From assembly GCA_964291335.2 (NCBI GenBank), contig OZ219748.1, positions 2,294,001-2,358,000 of the forward strand: a DNA stretch of 64,000 nt, read 5' to 3'. The notes beneath the pieces were generated by a model, which saw only the letters and a list, made by a program, of their open reading frames with translations, had not been told where the DNA came from and searched no databases. Positions 35,071 through 43,470 of the stretch are shown in pieces. The translations under genes were made by a program, and so were the position numbers. This DNA comes from G964291335 sp964291335. GTDB taxonomy: Bacteria; Chloroflexota; Dehalococcoidia; Lucifugimonadales; UBA3495. Each line of letters begins with the position of its first letter. The stretch's first letter is position 1.

Positions 35071-35087
35071 AAACCCGCCCCTGCATT
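35054..35087. repeat. REP-like palindrome, second copy
   Basis: Arms AATGCAGGGGCGG (35054-35066) and its complement (35075-35087) form a perfect 13-bp stem with an 8-nt loop. It shares its core with 33203-33238. The two copies bracket the MFS transporter and the small membrane protein. Confidence 0.75.
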
Positions 35088-35114
35088 GTCAGGGTTATTG
35101 CGCCGAACTGATAT

Positions 35115-35300
35115 TTAACCGGGGTTATGCTTTTCCACCAGAGGGGCCACCCGGTCGTCCACGCTGCCGATGGGCTGGCCGGCATCTACCCGGGCTACTG
35201 CCAGGTGGGCATCCTTCTGAATTTCTTCCCAGTCGGGTTCCAGTTCGTACTCGTCCCGCAATTCGTCAAACAAAGCCGTTAACGACCTTTGATCAAACAT
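35115..35300 (-). CDS. Small acidic hypothetical protein
   Basis: A 61-residue acidic protein (F-D-E-L-R-D-E-Y-E-L-E-P-D-W-E-E-I) with a GGAGGAGGT ribosome binding site about 16 nt upstream of the ATG. No family recognised. Sequence looks coding, but there is no independent support. It is downstream of the amidohydrolase on the same strand. Confidence 0.5.
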   Translation of the reverse strand: MFDQRSLTALFDELRDEYELEPDWEEIQKDAHLAVARVDAGQPIGSVDDRVAPLVEKHNPG

Positions 35301-35469
35301 AGCTCTTGTCTTGCTACCTCCTCCCTTGTAGTACCAGAGCGCAGTTCAGTCTAGCCAATTTTACCGGGCCTGACAAGACCGGACAGCGTTTGTCCATTAC
35401 CCGTTCTGCCGGACGATAGCCGCTGTCGGGTATAGATTCTGATGGGACGGCGGCCGGCCGGTCTGCTGG

Positions 35470-36429
35470 TCACAGGTCCAGCAGTCGTTCCAGGTTCTGC
35501 CACAGGATGGCTTCCTTTTCCGCCTGGGTCAGGGTGGGCAGACCCAGCACCCAGGAAACGGGCCAATCGATCCGCATATCAGCCGGCCAGTCGGTGCCCA
35601 GCACTACCCGGTCGGCGCCCACCGTATCCAGCAGCAAACGCAGGGCCGGCTCGCTGTGGGTCAGGCAGTCATAGTAGAACCGGCGCAGGTAGGCGCTGGG
35701 CGGCTGGCTGATGTGGGTACGGGCTTCGGGGCGCACCTGCCAGCCCCGATCCATCCGGCCAATGCCGAAGCAGGCATAACCGCCGCCGTGGGCCAGGCAA
35801 ACCTTCAAGTCGGGGTATGGGTCCAGCACGCCGCCGAAAACGAAGGACGCGAAGGTTATTGCCCGGTCGGCCAGGTTGCCGATGGTATTAGGCAGATGCC
35901 AACGCTCTGTCCGGGCTTCCACCACCGTAGGGTCGCCCTGGTGAATGAACAGCAGCGCGCCCAGCTCCTCGGCAGCCCGCCAGAAGGGCTGGAACACCGG
36001 GTCATCATAAGTTTTGCCGTTAACCTTGTCATCAATCATCGCCCCGACCAGGCCCAGACGGGTCATCGCCCGTTCCAGTTCGGCAATAGCGGCGTCAACG
36101 TCCTGCATCGGCAGGGTAGCGAACCCCTTGAACCGCTCCGGGTAGTCCACCGTCAGTTGATGCACCTCGTCGTTGCAGTCCCGGGCGATGGCGAGCGTGG
36201 TAACCGGGTCCCGATCGTACATATAAAAGGCGGAACTGGTAGATACCACCTGCACCTCCACGCCCAGGGAATCCATGTCGGCGATACGCTGCTCCGGCGT
36301 CCATTCCTCCATCGGGTCAATATCCGCTTCAGCGCTGTCCGCCGTCAGACCGTGCCAGGTTCGGCCGGCCCGTACCGCCTGCTGAAAGCACCGGGGTTCC
36401 TGGTGAGCGTGAAGATCAATTACGCGCAA
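35470..36429 (-). CDS. Amidohydrolase 2 family metal-dependent hydrolase/decarboxylase
   Basis: A 319-residue TIM-barrel protein of the ACMSD/amidohydrolase-2 type: N-terminal H-x-H in V-I-D-L-H-A-H-Q, F-I-H-Q-G-D-P near the middle, C-L-A-H-G-G-G-Y, and the C-terminal metal Asp in V-L-G-T-D-W-P-A-D. The start is a TTG at 36429 with GGGAGG 6 nt upstream. Upstream in-frame starts overlap the promoter and can be discarded. Relatives are decarboxylases or hydrolases of aromatic and cyclic carboxylates; substrate unknown. Confidence 0.88.
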   Translation of the reverse strand: MRVIDLHAHQEPRCFQQAVRAGRTWHGLTADSAEADIDPMEEWTPEQRIADMDSLGVEVQVVSTSSAFYMYDRDPVTTLAIARDCNDEVHQLTVDYPERFKGFATLPMQDVDAAIAELERAMTRLGLVGAMIDDKVNGKTYDDPVFQPFWRAAEELGALLFIHQGDPTVVEARTERWHLPNTIGNLADRAITFASFVFGGVLDPYPDLKVCLAHGGGYACFGIGRMDRGWQVRPEARTHISQPPSAYLRRFYYDCLTHSEPALRLLLDTVGADRVVLGTDWPADMRIDWPVSWVLGLPTLTQAEKEAILWQNLERLLDL

Positions 36430-36463
36430 GGGCAACCTCCCAGAGTGGATAATGGCAACTCTG

Positions 36464-36492
36464 AACATAGCGGGGCGGGCGGAAAGAGTCAA
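36464..36492 (-). promoter_or_regulatory. Sigma70-type promoter of the amidohydrolase gene
   Basis: Minus strand: TTGACT (36492-36487), 17-bp spacer, TATGTT (36469-36464). Transcription would start near 36457, leaving a short leader of about 28 nt with GGGAGG before the TTG start. This fixes the gene start. Confidence 0.7.
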
Positions 36493-36695
36493 TAAGGACA
36501 TTCATTCAACAGCTTGCCGCAAAATAACTGTATTACCCTGATGAAATCCCGATTATCGCATTTAATCGCAACGCAGGAAGGTTATCTGCGCCGGATCTGG
36601 GCATGAATAACTGCCGGTGGAGAAAGGGCGTTTACCGGCATTGCCGCGCCAGGTTAACCGATGCCGGCGAATCCCTCAATCGCCGGGGCGAACCA

Positions 36696-37601
36696 TCAGA
36701 TTCCCTCCCAGCCGAGCCACGCTTGCAGCAAGGCAAAGAACCGCCCGGCGTGGACTGCGTCGGCCGTCAGCACCGGGCCGGCGGCCGCGACTACCCGGCA
36801 GGCAGCCAACTCCGGGCCGGCGGCAGTTTCTACCGTTATGGTGGTGGGGCGGGTTTCCAGCAGGCCGGGAGCCAGGGCAGCGGCCAATGCCAGGGGGTCG
36901 TAAAACTCGAAACGCTGCCGGGCTGCGTCTTTGGCGAACCAGTTCCTGACCAGCCCTGCCGCCAGACGACCCAGGGGCGATACCGCGCGCAAGCGATTGG
37001 CGGCCTGGCGGGTAAGGGCTACTTGCCGGCAGGCGCCCAGGTCCACCAGGGTCAGCGGCGCGCCGCAGTTCAGCGTCTCCCGGGCGGCCAGAGGGTCGCT
37101 GTAGAAGTTGAACTCGGCGCAGGGCGTGCTATTGCCCGGAACATTCACCGCGCCACCCATCACCACCAAAGACGCCGCCCGGGACAGGCTGCCGGGGGCC
37201 AAGCGCTCCAGCCGGGCCAGGTTGGTCAGCGGCCCCAGGGCCACCAGGGTTAGCTGACCGGGGCAGTCGGCCAGCTGCCGGGCCAGGAAAGAGACGGCAG
37301 CTTCAGAGGCCGGCCTGGTCCGTGGTTCGGGCAGGGGGCAGGACAGGCCGCTCCAGCCGTGGAAACTTCGGGAGTAGGGATATTTGCCCCGCAGGGGGCG
37401 GCTGCTGCCCCGGTACACCGGAAGGTCGCTCCGGCCGGCATATTCCAGCAGTGCCAGGGCGTTGCGCACCCCTCGGGCATGGGGGACGTTGCCACCCACT
37501 ACGGTCAGGCCAACCACCTCACTCCCCGGGGCAGCCAGAGCCATCAGAAGGGCGACAGCATCGTCCACGCCGGGGTCGGTATCGATGATGATGCGGGGCA
37601 T
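36696..37601 (-). CDS. Nucleoside hydrolase (inosine-uridine preferring family)
   Basis: A 301-residue protein starting with the calcium-site signature I-D-T-D-P-G-V-D-D-A (residues 6-15). Also present are V-V-G-L-T-V-V-G-G-N, L-V-A-L-G-P-L-T-N-L-A, V-V-M-G-G-A-V and A-E-F-N-F-Y-S-D-P with the family Asn and Asp residues, and F-Y-D-P-L-A-L. It cleaves N-glycosidic bonds of ribonucleosides for purine/pyrimidine salvage. It is about 80 bp downstream of the aldo/keto reductase gene on the same strand. The ribosome binding site is weak. Confidence 0.93.
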   Translation of the reverse strand: MPRIIIDTDPGVDDAVALLMALAAPGSEVVGLTVVGGNVPHARGVRNALALLEYAGRSDLPVYRGSSRPLRGKYPYSRSFHGWSGLSCPLPEPRTRPASEAAVSFLARQLADCPGQLTLVALGPLTNLARLERLAPGSLSRAASLVVMGGAVNVPGNSTPCAEFNFYSDPLAARETLNCGAPLTLVDLGACRQVALTRQAANRLRAVSPLGRLAAGLVRNWFAKDAARQRFEFYDPLALAAALAPGLLETRPTTITVETAAGPELAACRVVAAAGPVLTADAVHAGRFFALLQAWLGWEGI

Positions 37602-37682
37602 AAGCGCGCCGGTTCCCGGAACGGCTCCGGCCTTGCCGGGTTTCCCGGGGCTGCCGGTCGATGGCGGCCGCGCCGGGGCTAA

Positions 37683-38690
37683 CTAAACCTCGGTCAGGTT
37701 TACCGGCGCCTCCTCCAGGTCGAAGTTGTTATTCCACAGGTCGTCCAGCAAAGCCTGTTCCCCGTCGGTAATATCCGGCGTATCCACCGCGTCGGTATAG
37801 TCCTGGAGTTCCTCCAGGTTGGTGAAGTTAGGCAGCACTGACACGATAGTCGGCTGATACAGGGCGAACTTGATAGCGGCCTGGGCCAGGGTGCGGCCGG
37901 TATCCTCGCCGGCCAGGAACTTCACCTGTTCCACCTTGCGCAGCGCCTCCCGCAGCCACTCGGCCCGGCGATGGGAACGGTGGTCCCTCTGGTCGAAAGC
38001 GGGAACCTCGGTATAGCGTCCGGTGAGCGCTTCCGAGGCGTGGGGAACCCGGGACAGCAGCCCTACCTGGCATTCCCGGGCGATAGGAAAGAAATCTTTG
38101 GCCGGCTCCTGCTCCAGAATGCTGTAGATAATCTGAAGGCTATGCGCCTGCCGCTCCTTCATTGAGGCCTCGCCCTCCTCGAACCAGCCGATGTCCGGCC
38201 CCAGGGCCACGCCGTAGTAGCGGATTTTGCCCTCGCTCTGCAGCTGCTCCAGGGTTTCGAACAGGTCGTCCTTTTCCAGAGCGTCGATGCGGGGGTTATG
38301 CACCTGGTAAAGATCGATATAGTCGGAATCGAGGCGGCGCAGGCTCTGCTCACAGGCAAAGCGGACAAAGTCCGGGTCAAATTTCTGGGGGCGTTCCTGG
38401 TGGCCGATACGGGGCGTCAGCGTGTCGTAGAAGTCATAGCCGAACTTGGTGGCGATAACCAGGTCGTGGCGGCGGTGGCCCAGGACTTTAGCCAGGATTT
38501 CCTCGCCGTAGCCCTCGCCGTAAGTATCGGCGGTATCGAAGAAATTGACGCCCAGCTCGACGGCGTTCTCCAGCAGGGCGGCCCGCAGCTCCTCGGGGAT
38601 TTTACCCCACCAGGTAGTAGCCACGGTCCAAACGCCGAAGCCCACTTCGGACAGGGAAAGTTCGGTGCGGGGAAGTTGACGGTAATTCAT
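37683..38690 (-). CDS. Aldo/keto reductase
   Basis: A 335-residue NADPH-dependent oxidoreductase. The catalytic tetrad is visible: Asp52 and Tyr57 in F-F-D-T-A-D-T-Y-G-E-G, Lys82 in A-T-K-F-G, and His near 125 in Y-Q-V-H-N-P. AAAGGA lies 7 nt before the ATG. The close match to the YghZ/AKR11-like branch suggests reduction of small aldehydes or ketones, but the substrate is not known. Confidence 0.93.
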   Translation of the reverse strand: MNYRQLPRTELSLSEVGFGVWTVATTWWGKIPEELRAALLENAVELGVNFFDTADTYGEGYGEEILAKVLGHRRHDLVIATKFGYDFYDTLTPRIGHQERPQKFDPDFVRFACEQSLRRLDSDYIDLYQVHNPRIDALEKDDLFETLEQLQSEGKIRYYGVALGPDIGWFEEGEASMKERQAHSLQIIYSILEQEPAKDFFPIARECQVGLLSRVPHASEALTGRYTEVPAFDQRDHRSHRRAEWLREALRKVEQVKFLAGEDTGRTLAQAAIKFALYQPTIVSVLPNFTNLEELQDYTDAVDTPDITDGEQALLDDLWNNNFDLEEAPVNLTEV

Positions 38691-38778
38691 GGTTGTTCCT
38701 TTGTGTGGGGGTTGGGGGTCCGCTGCATTTCCGGATAGCCCCTGCCCGGGTTGACTAGCTTCAAGGATGAGGCGATAG

Positions 38779-39927
38779 CTAGTGTCTGGTCAGCCAGGCG
38801 CGTTCAAGCAGCTGTTTGGTGGCGGTAATTCGCTTGACTGACTGGTCATTACGGGTAACATTTTCCGGATTCCCCTTCGCATCGGCAGCTTGTATCGCCA
38901 GTTTATCGACATCCAGAAACGTAATGCTGAGGGAACGCCGGTCGGGCAGGTTCCACGTAGCATGCAACAATCCTTCGGGAGTAGAGTCCAGCGTTGTTGT
39001 CCCTTCAGACTCGATGCCGCTCCAGAAGATAAGAAACCCTCGTACACTGTTCAGCTCTAAAGGTTGTTCAGGGGAATCAAGGGAGAGGATGCGTTCCGCC
39101 AGCTCCGGGGCATTCCAATGCTGCAAAGCGTCGTGCATACCCTGTAGATTTCTGATGCTATTAACATAGCGTTTTCTCGCGGGACGGTCAATTAAAGGCG
39201 TGGCGGCTGAACTGAGCGCCACCAGTTTCGGCCAGTCGATCGCCCCTTCAACGCAGTATCTTGTTACAAATTCGGCAACAAAACGGTTCACCACCGGACC
39301 GTAGTTGTCTCGGAAAGTATCATTGCGTTGCTTGGCATTGTGGGCTAGCGGCTCAATAATCCGGGTGTACAATCCCCGGTCATTAGAAATCAATTCCCAG
39401 AATTCCTGCCCGCAAATCTTGAAATAGCCTCCCTTATCGGCCCTGGACTCCCGGCCATAACAGCACCCATTTACAGCAACCACGTTTCTGGTCATGTTGC
39501 CTTGTCGCAAAACCTGGCTGGCAACCCGGAAATGGTCCTTCATTTTGTTAATTTGTGAACTGTTTCCCCAGTTGGGACCCGACTTGATTGAGATGATATA
39601 ACGGTCGCCATTCTTATCGAATTCCAGGTCGATACCGGTAGCGCCGGACTTGCGACCGCCAATCGTTTTAACGGCGATGAATACGGCCAGCCCCTCCAGG
39701 AATACACCGAACAACTCCTCTTCCTGAGAACTGAGGTGGGCATCCAGCATCAATTGTACGAGCTCATGCGCATCTACAACATTCTTGCTCCTGAACAGGT
39801 AGGGGTTCTTGCGACTCAGCAGTCGGTCAAGCTTGAGGGATTTAAGCCCGGCCAGCCTGCTTTCATGGAAGCTGTTGATATTGGCGGCAACATACTCCAG
39901 GATTTCTTCGTCAGAAATGGCGGTCAT
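38779..39927 (-). CDS. Type II restriction endonuclease, PmeII-like
   Basis: A 382-residue protein. The N-terminal 230 residues fit PmeII-type endonucleases: S-F-H-E-S-R-L-A-G-L-K-S-L-K-L, R-K-N-P-Y-L-F-R-S-K-N, and a PD-(D/E)xK core with Asp100 in A-T-G-I-D-L-E-F and Lys115 in I-I-S-I-K-S-G. A further C-terminal part of about 150 residues has no recognised match and may be a target-recognition domain. ATG 39927 overlaps the methyltransferase stop as ATGA. The base composition is lower in GC than the flanking genes, suggesting transfer. Family name from pattern recognition; recognition site unknown. Confidence 0.75.
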   Translation of the reverse strand: MTAISDEEILEYVAANINSFHESRLAGLKSLKLDRLLSRKNPYLFRSKNVVDAHELVQLMLDAHLSSQEEELFGVFLEGLAVFIAVKTIGGRKSGATGIDLEFDKNGDRYIISIKSGPNWGNSSQINKMKDHFRVASQVLRQGNMTRNVVAVNGCCYGRESRADKGGYFKICGQEFWELISNDRGLYTRIIEPLAHNAKQRNDTFRDNYGPVVNRFVAEFVTRYCVEGAIDWPKLVALSSAATPLIDRPARKRYVNSIRNLQGMHDALQHWNAPELAERILSLDSPEQPLELNSVRGFLIFWSGIESEGTTTLDSTPEGLLHATWNLPDRRSLSITFLDVDKLAIQAADAKGNPENVTRNDQSVKRITATKQLLERAWLTRH

Positions 39928-40760
39928 ATTGCCCACCGTATTTCATTGCCCAACTTCTGACGCAGAGCGTCGTAATACGTTTCATGCAACTCAATGCCGA
40001 TTACATTGCGACCTTTATTCAGGGCGGCGAAGGCGGTAGTGCCTGAACCGATAAAAGGGTCAAGCACAACATCGCCCGGGTCGGTGAACAGGTCGATGAA
40101 CCACTCAGGCAGCCAGTAGGGGAAGACTGCGCTGTGGTTCCGGTTGCCGCACTCGGTCGCCCGGTGCAGCACGTTGGTAGGGTAAACCATTTCCCGGCCC
40201 AACCAGTTTTCCACTTTCTTGCCGAAACCGCTGCCCACTTTGGATTCATCCCGAGTACGGTCTGTGTCGCTCAGGTTACGCATGCGGTTATCGTACCAAT
40301 CACCCACCGGCACCATTACCGCTTCCTGGTTCATCTTGAACTTGCGCTGCTGGTTGAATTGCAGCAACCGCTCCCAGGAATCCCGAAAGCGGTTAGGCCA
40401 TTTGCCGGGGTAGCAATTCTTTTTATGCCAGATGAACTCCTCAGTCCAAAGCCAGCCCCGTTTGCGCATTTCCAGAATCAGCTCAATTACGTAGGTATGC
40501 CGCTCTCCGTTCACCGCCCGTTCCTTGATGTTCAGCACAAAGGTGCCGGTGGGTTTCAGCGCTCGGTACAATTCGTCGGCAATGGGCAGGAACCATGCGA
40601 CGTAATCATCGGGCTTGACGCCGCCATAGGTGCTGTCCCGCTGGTCAGCATACGGCGGCGAGGTGACAATAAGGTCAACGGATGACGAAGCTACCTGGGA
40701 CAGTTCCTTGCGACAATCGCCAAACAGAAGGGTCGCTTCAGCTTTGGCCGGCTTGGTCAT
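39924..40760 (-). CDS. Site-specific DNA methyltransferase (beta class, N4-cytosine-like)
   Basis: A 278-residue methyltransferase. Motif IV T-S-P-P-Y (residues 33-37) comes before motif I D-P-F-I-G-S-G-T-T near 240, the beta-class order. S-P-P-Y is typical of N4-cytosine and some N6-adenine enzymes. The centre (H-K-K-N-C-Y-P-G-K-W-P-N-R-F-R-D) fits the same group. It is translationally coupled (ATGA) to the downstream endonuclease and starts 2 nt after the upstream small gene, so all three form one operon. It would protect the host site from the partner nuclease. Confidence 0.9.
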   Translation of the reverse strand: MTKPAKAEATLLFGDCRKELSQVASSSVDLIVTSPPYADQRDSTYGGVKPDDYVAWFLPIADELYRALKPTGTFVLNIKERAVNGERHTYVIELILEMRKRGWLWTEEFIWHKKNCYPGKWPNRFRDSWERLLQFNQQRKFKMNQEAVMVPVGDWYDNRMRNLSDTDRTRDESKVGSGFGKKVENWLGREMVYPTNVLHRATECGNRNHSAVFPYWLPEWFIDLFTDPGDVVLDPFIGSGTTAFAALNKGRNVIGIELHETYYDALRQKLGNEIRWAI

Positions 40761-40762
40761 TC

Positions 40763-41080
40763 CTAAAAACCCAAGTGCAGCGTTATAGCATCGCCCTGAT
40801 AGGGCAGTGCCTCAATCCAGTTTAGCAGACTTTGCCGCTGGGCAGCGTCCAGATTCTGCCGGTTGGCCCAGCCGCCGGCCCGGTTGACCAACCCCTGGCG
40901 GGTGAACTGGTAAAACGCGTTTTCGCCGCTGCCGCCGCCATCCCAGAACCAGTCATCCTCGCCGGCGTTGTTGGCCAACCCGGTTTCCGGGTCTTCCATC
41001 AAATCCTGCATAAACCGGTATATTGGCTGCTCCGGCCTTTCCAGGTAGCGGATGTTTACCACGCCGATTGACAGCCCCAT
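40763..41080 (-). CDS. Hypothetical protein, first gene of the R-M operon
   Basis: A 105-residue protein ending 2 nt before the methyltransferase start. It has no helix-turn-helix and is not a C-protein. Visible features are F-W-D-G-G-G-S-G-E-N-A-F-Y-Q-F-T and a helical W-A-N-R-Q-N-L-D-A-A-Q-R-Q-S-L-L-N-W segment. No family recognised. Its position suggests a role in or with the restriction-modification system, or it may be an unrelated gene fused into the transcript. Confidence 0.65.
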   Translation of the reverse strand: MGLSIGVVNIRYLERPEQPIYRFMQDLMEDPETGLANNAGEDDWFWDGGGSGENAFYQFTRQGLVNRAGGWANRQNLDAAQRQSLLNWIEALPYQGDAITLHLGF

Positions 41081-41168
41081 AATTCCTCCGTCCCCTTGAA
41101 CTTACAGCCTATTGTTTAATCGAACGGGGCGGCTTCCGTCAACGGGCCGGTGTCAGGGGTTGGTCGTG

Positions 41169-41759
41169 TCAGAGGCGCGCGGCGGCCAGCCCCAGGCAGC
41201 CCTTGACCGCCTCGACCTGCCGCCGAAACTCGGCATCGGTCAATACCGGCGCCAGCTGCCCCAGAGCTACGCGGGGCATTATTTCCACCCACGAGGTGCA
41301 GCCGCCATACTCTTTAATGTAAGGGACGGTAACCGGCTGGCCCATGCGGTAAACCCGCAGCAGCAGAATTGACAGGGGCAGCATCGGCTTCCAGCGCAAA
41401 CGGGACTGGGCGTATTCATCGGTCCAGATGTGGCAGGCCGACAGGTCGTTCACCTGCTCCTGAGCCGACACTTCAATGACCTCTTCGGCCCGGGCCCAGT
41501 GGCTGAAGGTAATGCTCTCCGATTTGGGGTTATCGGCCAGCAGCCGTTGCAAGGCCGGCTGGTGCGCTGCCTTCAGCAGGTCGGGCCGCTGGTGTTCATA
41601 AGTAGGGTAAAGCAGGAACTCCGGGTGAATTACCCGGAAATCCTTGCCGGTTTCGTGAATGCCCCCTTTCCGCAGCAGCAGAATCTGTTCCCCCTGAGCC
41701 AGGGCCTGAACGGTGACGGCCCATTCCTTAAGGGCCATCTGGCAGTGGTCGGGCAGCAT
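41169..41759 (-). CDS. DUF1802 family protein
   Basis: A 196-residue protein that begins A-L-K-E-W-A-V-T-V-Q-A-L with Q-I-L-L-L-R-K-G-G-I-H-E and H-P-E-F-L-L-Y-P-T-Y-E-H-Q, the DUF1802 signature found in cyanobacteria and Chloroflexota. The function of the family is unknown; the arrangement of charged residues around R-K-G-G-I is reminiscent of a nucleic-acid or nucleotide-handling fold, which is speculation. AGAAGGA precedes the ATG, and a TATAAT lies 42 nt upstream. Confidence 0.85.
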   Translation of the reverse strand: MLPDHCQMALKEWAVTVQALAQGEQILLLRKGGIHETGKDFRVIHPEFLLYPTYEHQRPDLLKAAHQPALQRLLADNPKSESITFSHWARAEEVIEVSAQEQVNDLSACHIWTDEYAQSRLRWKPMLPLSILLLRVYRMGQPVTVPYIKEYGGCTSWVEIMPRVALGQLAPVLTDAEFRRQVEAVKGCLGLAAARL

Positions 41760-41800
41760 AAATCCTTCTCCGATTCCAGGGTTGACCGCAACTACCCTGA

Positions 41801-41806
41801 ATTATA
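41801..41806 (-). promoter_or_regulatory. -10 box upstream of the DUF1802 gene
   Basis: Consensus TATAAT on the minus strand, 42 nt before the ATG at 41759. No clear -35. Confidence 0.4.
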
Positions 41807-41868
41807 CCCCTTCGTCGGCAGTTTAACTACGAACAGCGGGCCGTCTGGCGGGCCGCTGAGCTTGTGGG

Positions 41869-42270
41869 TTATTCAATCGGGAAGTGGGGGTTCCAGGCGA
41901 CTTCCCACAGGTAGCCCTCCGGGTCGGCGAAATAGCCTGAATAGCCGCCCCAGAAGGTATCGCCGGCCGGTTTTACCAGGGCCGCGCCGGCGGCAACGGC
42001 CTCGGACAGCAAGGCATCGACCGCTTCCCGGGTGCGGACGTTGTGGGCCAGGGTAACCCCGGAAAAGCCGCTGCCCTCGGTGGCGATGCCGGCGTCGGCG
42101 GCCAGGGCATCCCGTGGATAGAGGGCCAGCCACGTTCCCCGGTTCTGGAAAAAGGCGATGGACTCGGTGCGCTCATCATAAAGCGGCAGCCCCAATCCGT
42201 CCCGATAGAAGGCTACGGCGCCGGGCAAGTCCCGGACGCCCAGGGTAATGATGCTGATTCTCGGTTCCAT
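41869..42270 (-). CDS. VOC (glyoxalase/dioxygenase) superfamily protein
   Basis: A 133-residue protein with two beta-alpha-beta-beta-beta modules: I-S-I-I-T-L-G-V-R-D-L-P-G-A-V-A-F-Y-R-D near the start and G-Y-F-A-D-P-E-G-Y-L-W-E-V at the end, where Glu is a usual metal ligand. The family includes glyoxalase I, dioxygenases and antibiotic-resistance proteins. Function not assignable. Ribosome binding site AAGGAGC lies 4-5 nt before the ATG and is duplicated 10 nt further up. Confidence 0.88.
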   Translation of the reverse strand: MEPRISIITLGVRDLPGAVAFYRDGLGLPLYDERTESIAFFQNRGTWLALYPRDALAADAGIATEGSGFSGVTLAHNVRTREAVDALLSEAVAAGAALVKPAGDTFWGGYSGYFADPEGYLWEVAWNPHFPIE

Positions 42271-42420
42271 TATGCTCCTTGATGCTCCTTGCTGATTGGC
42301 CGCGCGGAGATGGGTTCACCCAAACGCAGCCGGTCTTGTCCGGGCCGCTGCGCCAGGCTATAGCCCGGCGGTCAGCGGCCCGGGGCTGCCTTTTGCCGGG
42401 GCGGCCGGTAGAATTGCCCG

Positions 42421-43380
42421 TCAAGGCTGAAGGAAAGGCCGTTCCCCTTGCAGGAAGTTCAGGAAGGCTTGCTGGGTAGGAGAAAGCCGGCGTTCCCTGG
42501 GGTAGATGAGGGTCAGGGGCCGGCGGCAGTTCCAATCGGCCACCGTCAGCACCTTCAGCATACCGGCCCGCAGTTCGGCTGCCACGCCCATGCGGGAAAT
42601 AACGCCCACCCCGCCGCCGGCCATCGCCGCCTGCTTGATGGCCTGGTTACTGCCCAGGCTCAGGGCCGCCTGAGGCTGCAAGCCCAGCTCGGCAAAGCAA
42701 CGTTCAGCGGTATTGCGGGTAGCCGACCCTTGCTCGCGCAGAATCAGGCCGCTCTCCACCGCCTGGGCCGCAGTTACCGTAGCCTGCTGCGCCAGCGGGT
42801 GCTGCGGCGCGGTTACCAGCACAATTTCATCCTCCAGGTAGTCAATCAGGCCCAATTCCGGGTGGTCGGGCACCGGATGGCTGCCTACCATGCCCAGGTC
42901 CAGTTCCTGGTTAATGATGCGCTGCGTAATGGTTTGGGTGTTGCCGATGGATAGAGCTACGGCGATGCCGGGGTACGCCTGCCGGAATTTGCCGACAGCC
43001 TGGGGCAGCACATACTCGCCGGGGGTGGCGCTGGCGCCCAGGGTAAGACGCCCGGCCCGCAGGTGATTAATCTCATCCAGCGTTTCCAGCAGCTTGCCCG
43101 ACAGGGCAAAAATCTGCTGGGCATAGGCGTACACCGTTTCGCCCACCTCGGTTATGCGCAGGCTGCGGGTACGGCGGTGAAACAGAGCGGCGCCCAGGAA
43201 CCGCTCCAGCTCCTGCACCTGGATTGACACCGCCGGTTGGGTAATGTGCAGCGTCTCGGCGGCTTTGGAAAAACTCTGGTGCGCCGCTACGGCGTAGAAT
43301 ATATAGAGCTGGTGGAAATTAAGGGAACCACCGCTGCCGTTGTCCAGCCGCAGCTCGGAAAATCCGGCTCCCGCTGCCAT
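42421..43380 (-). CDS. LysR-type transcriptional regulator
   Basis: A 319-residue regulator. Helix-turn-helix near residues 30-50 (Q-S-F-S-K-A-A-E-T-L-H-I-T-Q-P-A-V-S), linker helix, and a LysR substrate-binding domain (about 100-310; G-A-S-A-T-P-G-E-Y-V-L-P). ATG 43380 has AGGAGGGAGT directly upstream; an earlier in-frame ATG is unsupported. No divergent target gene is adjacent: upstream TatD and downstream VOC genes are on the same strand. Its effector and targets are unknown. It resembles the CysB/CbbR-like group. Confidence 0.9.
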   Translation of the reverse strand: MAAGAGFSELRLDNGSGGSLNFHQLYIFYAVAAHQSFSKAAETLHITQPAVSIQVQELERFLGAALFHRRTRSLRITEVGETVYAYAQQIFALSGKLLETLDEINHLRAGRLTLGASATPGEYVLPQAVGKFRQAYPGIAVALSIGNTQTITQRIINQELDLGMVGSHPVPDHPELGLIDYLEDEIVLVTAPQHPLAQQATVTAAQAVESGLILREQGSATRNTAERCFAELGLQPQAALSLGSNQAIKQAAMAGGGVGVISRMGVAAELRAGMLKVLTVADWNCRRPLTLIYPRERRLSPTQQAFLNFLQGERPFLQP

Positions 43381-43470
43381 ACTCCCTCCTGAAGCCCCCT
43401 GCTTCGCCGGGGCTGGCCGGAGACGAAAGCCCGGCAAAACCCCGCTTTATGCCGAAAGGCATGGGACGGT

